A stretch of 6,091 nucleotides of DNA from Thermoplasmata archaeon (lineage in GTDB: Archaea > Thermoplasmatota > Thermoplasmata > GCA-020350865): NCBI GenBank assembly GCA_020350865.1, contig CP070726.1, forward strand, positions 1,444,282-1,450,372, in the 5' to 3' direction. The translations under genes and the position numbers were made by a program. A model generated the notes under the pieces. That model saw only the letters and a program-made list of their open reading frames with translations, was not told the origin of the DNA and did not search any database. This document shows, in pieces, positions 5,289 to 6,091 of this stretch (the stretch's first letter is position 1; each line of letters opens with the position of its first letter).

Positions 5289-6091
5289 ATGAATCGGAAA
5301 GAAACCCTTGGAAGACTGCTGCTGGCCCTTGCGACCGCCTTTATCATGGTCGCGGGCTCCTTTGCGGCGGCGGTGTATCCCGCATTGACAGATGACGGGG
5401 ATACATCGGAGCCGGTGGCAGTCCGTGAGCAAGATTTTGAAACACGCGAGATAGGAGAGGCACCTATTAGCGCAAAGGAGACAATGCAAGGAACATGGAC
5501 ACAGGGAACAGAGACAGAAAAAGAGACAGATTACTTAGGAACTGCAAATAATTTCCAGTTGACACGGGAGCAGATAGAGGAGATGGAAGCGCAGGGCGAT
5601 CCTTATGTGGGCCGTGAGAAAACGGTACCCGCAGAGACCACAATAGTACCCGCGGACCACGGCACAAGGGGCCCAATGATGGATTGCAACGGCCCCTACG
5701 GCACAATGGCAGACCCGCTTTACGAGGGCACCCCCGTGAACTTCCAGGCGGACGTCGTCGGTGATGACAACGACAACTACAGGTTCAGGTTTGACATCAA
5801 CAACGACGGTGTTTGGGACGGTCCGGGCGCAGGAGCCGATGGCTGGGGCGCTTACGGCCAAAACACTCTCATGTACCAGTTCAACGACAACCACATCGGA
5901 CAGGCAGTTTGCCAGGCATGGGACGGCGTGTGCTATTCACCGGCCACCTATACCAACAGGGTATGGGACGAGGCCGGGCCATGGCAATGGTACTACTACT
6001 CGGGCTACGCCTACAGGACCTTCGGACTGAGGTTCCGGGTGTTCCAGACAACCGACATCAACCAGATCGGGTTTTTCAGGTACTACACGAC
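5289..6091 (+). CDS. Secreted or surface protein, N-terminal part (runs off the window)
   Basis: The ATG at 5289 follows GGAGGG (5273-5278) by 10 bases. The frame stays open for 267 codons to the window end. A signal peptide is visible: basic MNRKETLGR, a hydrophobic core (10-28), then a small-residue stretch SFAAAVYPA with likely cleavage near residues 28-32. Residues 33-125 form an acidic, Thr/Glu-rich, low-complexity linker (for example ETMQGTWTQGTETEKETD). From about 127 a folded region begins with DCNGPYG, then YEGTPVNFQADVVGDDNDNY, which resembles a PKD/Ig-like strand pattern, and FDINNDGVWDG (168-178), a likely calcium-binding loop. Cys 133, 208 and 215 could form a disulfide. An aromatic-rich segment follows (WQWYYYSGYAYRTFGLRFR, 232-250). 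I do not recognise the full family. Surface adhesin or extracellular-enzyme domains are possible, and the C-terminal part outside the window would decide. Localisation is fairly sure; function is unknown. Confidence 0.75.
   Translation, partial: MNRKETLGRLLLALATAFIMVAGSFAAAVYPALTDDGDTSEPVAVREQDFETREIGEAPISAKETMQGTWTQGTETEKETDYLGTANNFQLTREQIEEMEAQGDPYVGREKTVPAETTIVPADHGTRGPMMDCNGPYGTMADPLYEGTPVNFQADVVGDDNDNYRFRFDINNDGVWDGPGAGADGWGAYGQNTLMYQFNDNHIGQAVCQAWDGVCYSPATYTNRVWDEAGPWQWYYYSGYAYRTFGLRFRVFQTTDINQIGFFRYYT

Noticed and set aside
4980..5290. CRISPR array or mobile-element end
   Set aside because: The inverted repeats here are single and unequal, no regularly spaced direct repeats occur, and no transposase is encoded nearby.
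5535..5894. Reverse-strand frames within the secreted-protein gene
   Set aside because: They run opposite a frame with a signal peptide and ribosome site, and show no domain.

Overview
The window looks like a piece of an archaeal chromosome. The strongest evidence is an intact tiaS, the archaea-specific tRNA(Ile2) agmatidine synthetase. Supporting signs are TATA-like promoter boxes, TTG and GTG start codons next to good Shine-Dalgarno sequences, a stand-alone Roadblock/LC7 protein and heavy use of ATA and AGG codons. A rubredoxin suggests an anaerobic or microaerophilic lifestyle. The style fits an uncultured euryarchaeote such as a Thermoplasmatota relative, but the phylum is only a guess.

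Layout. (1) Positions 1-2217 hold a forward operon: the possible tail of an unidentified gene, an NfeD-like membrane protein with an Asp-Met repeat loop, and a flotillin/SPFH protein. The last two form the familiar NfeD-flotillin membrane-microdomain pair. (2) Positions 2218-2716 hold a 192-base stretch with no recognised content, a 55-codon small gene with good coding character, and an AT-rich promoter region. (3) Positions 2717-4223 hold tiaS followed 4 bases later by a rubredoxin. (4) A Roadblock/LC7 gene on the reverse strand (4273-4620) converges on the rubredoxin. (5) Positions 4671-5288 are a long stretch without a convincing protein gene. It is AT-rich at first. It then holds a TATA-like promoter, a two-tier hairpin with a Shine-Dalgarno sequence in its loop, a T8 run, and a purine-rich/pyrimidine-rich inverted repeat. 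(6) From 5289 to the window end runs the start of a secreted protein with a signal peptide, a Thr/Glu-rich linker and an Asp/Asn-rich calcium-site-like motif.

How the parts work together. NfeD and flotillin probably act as one membrane complex. TiaS lets the cell read AUA codons, which the genes in this window use often. The rubredoxin is probably only co-transcribed with tiaS. The most unusual part is the structured region at about 5020-5250 ahead of the secreted-protein gene. It could be a long regulatory leader or a separate small RNA. No mobile element, CRISPR array, rRNA or tRNA was recognised.
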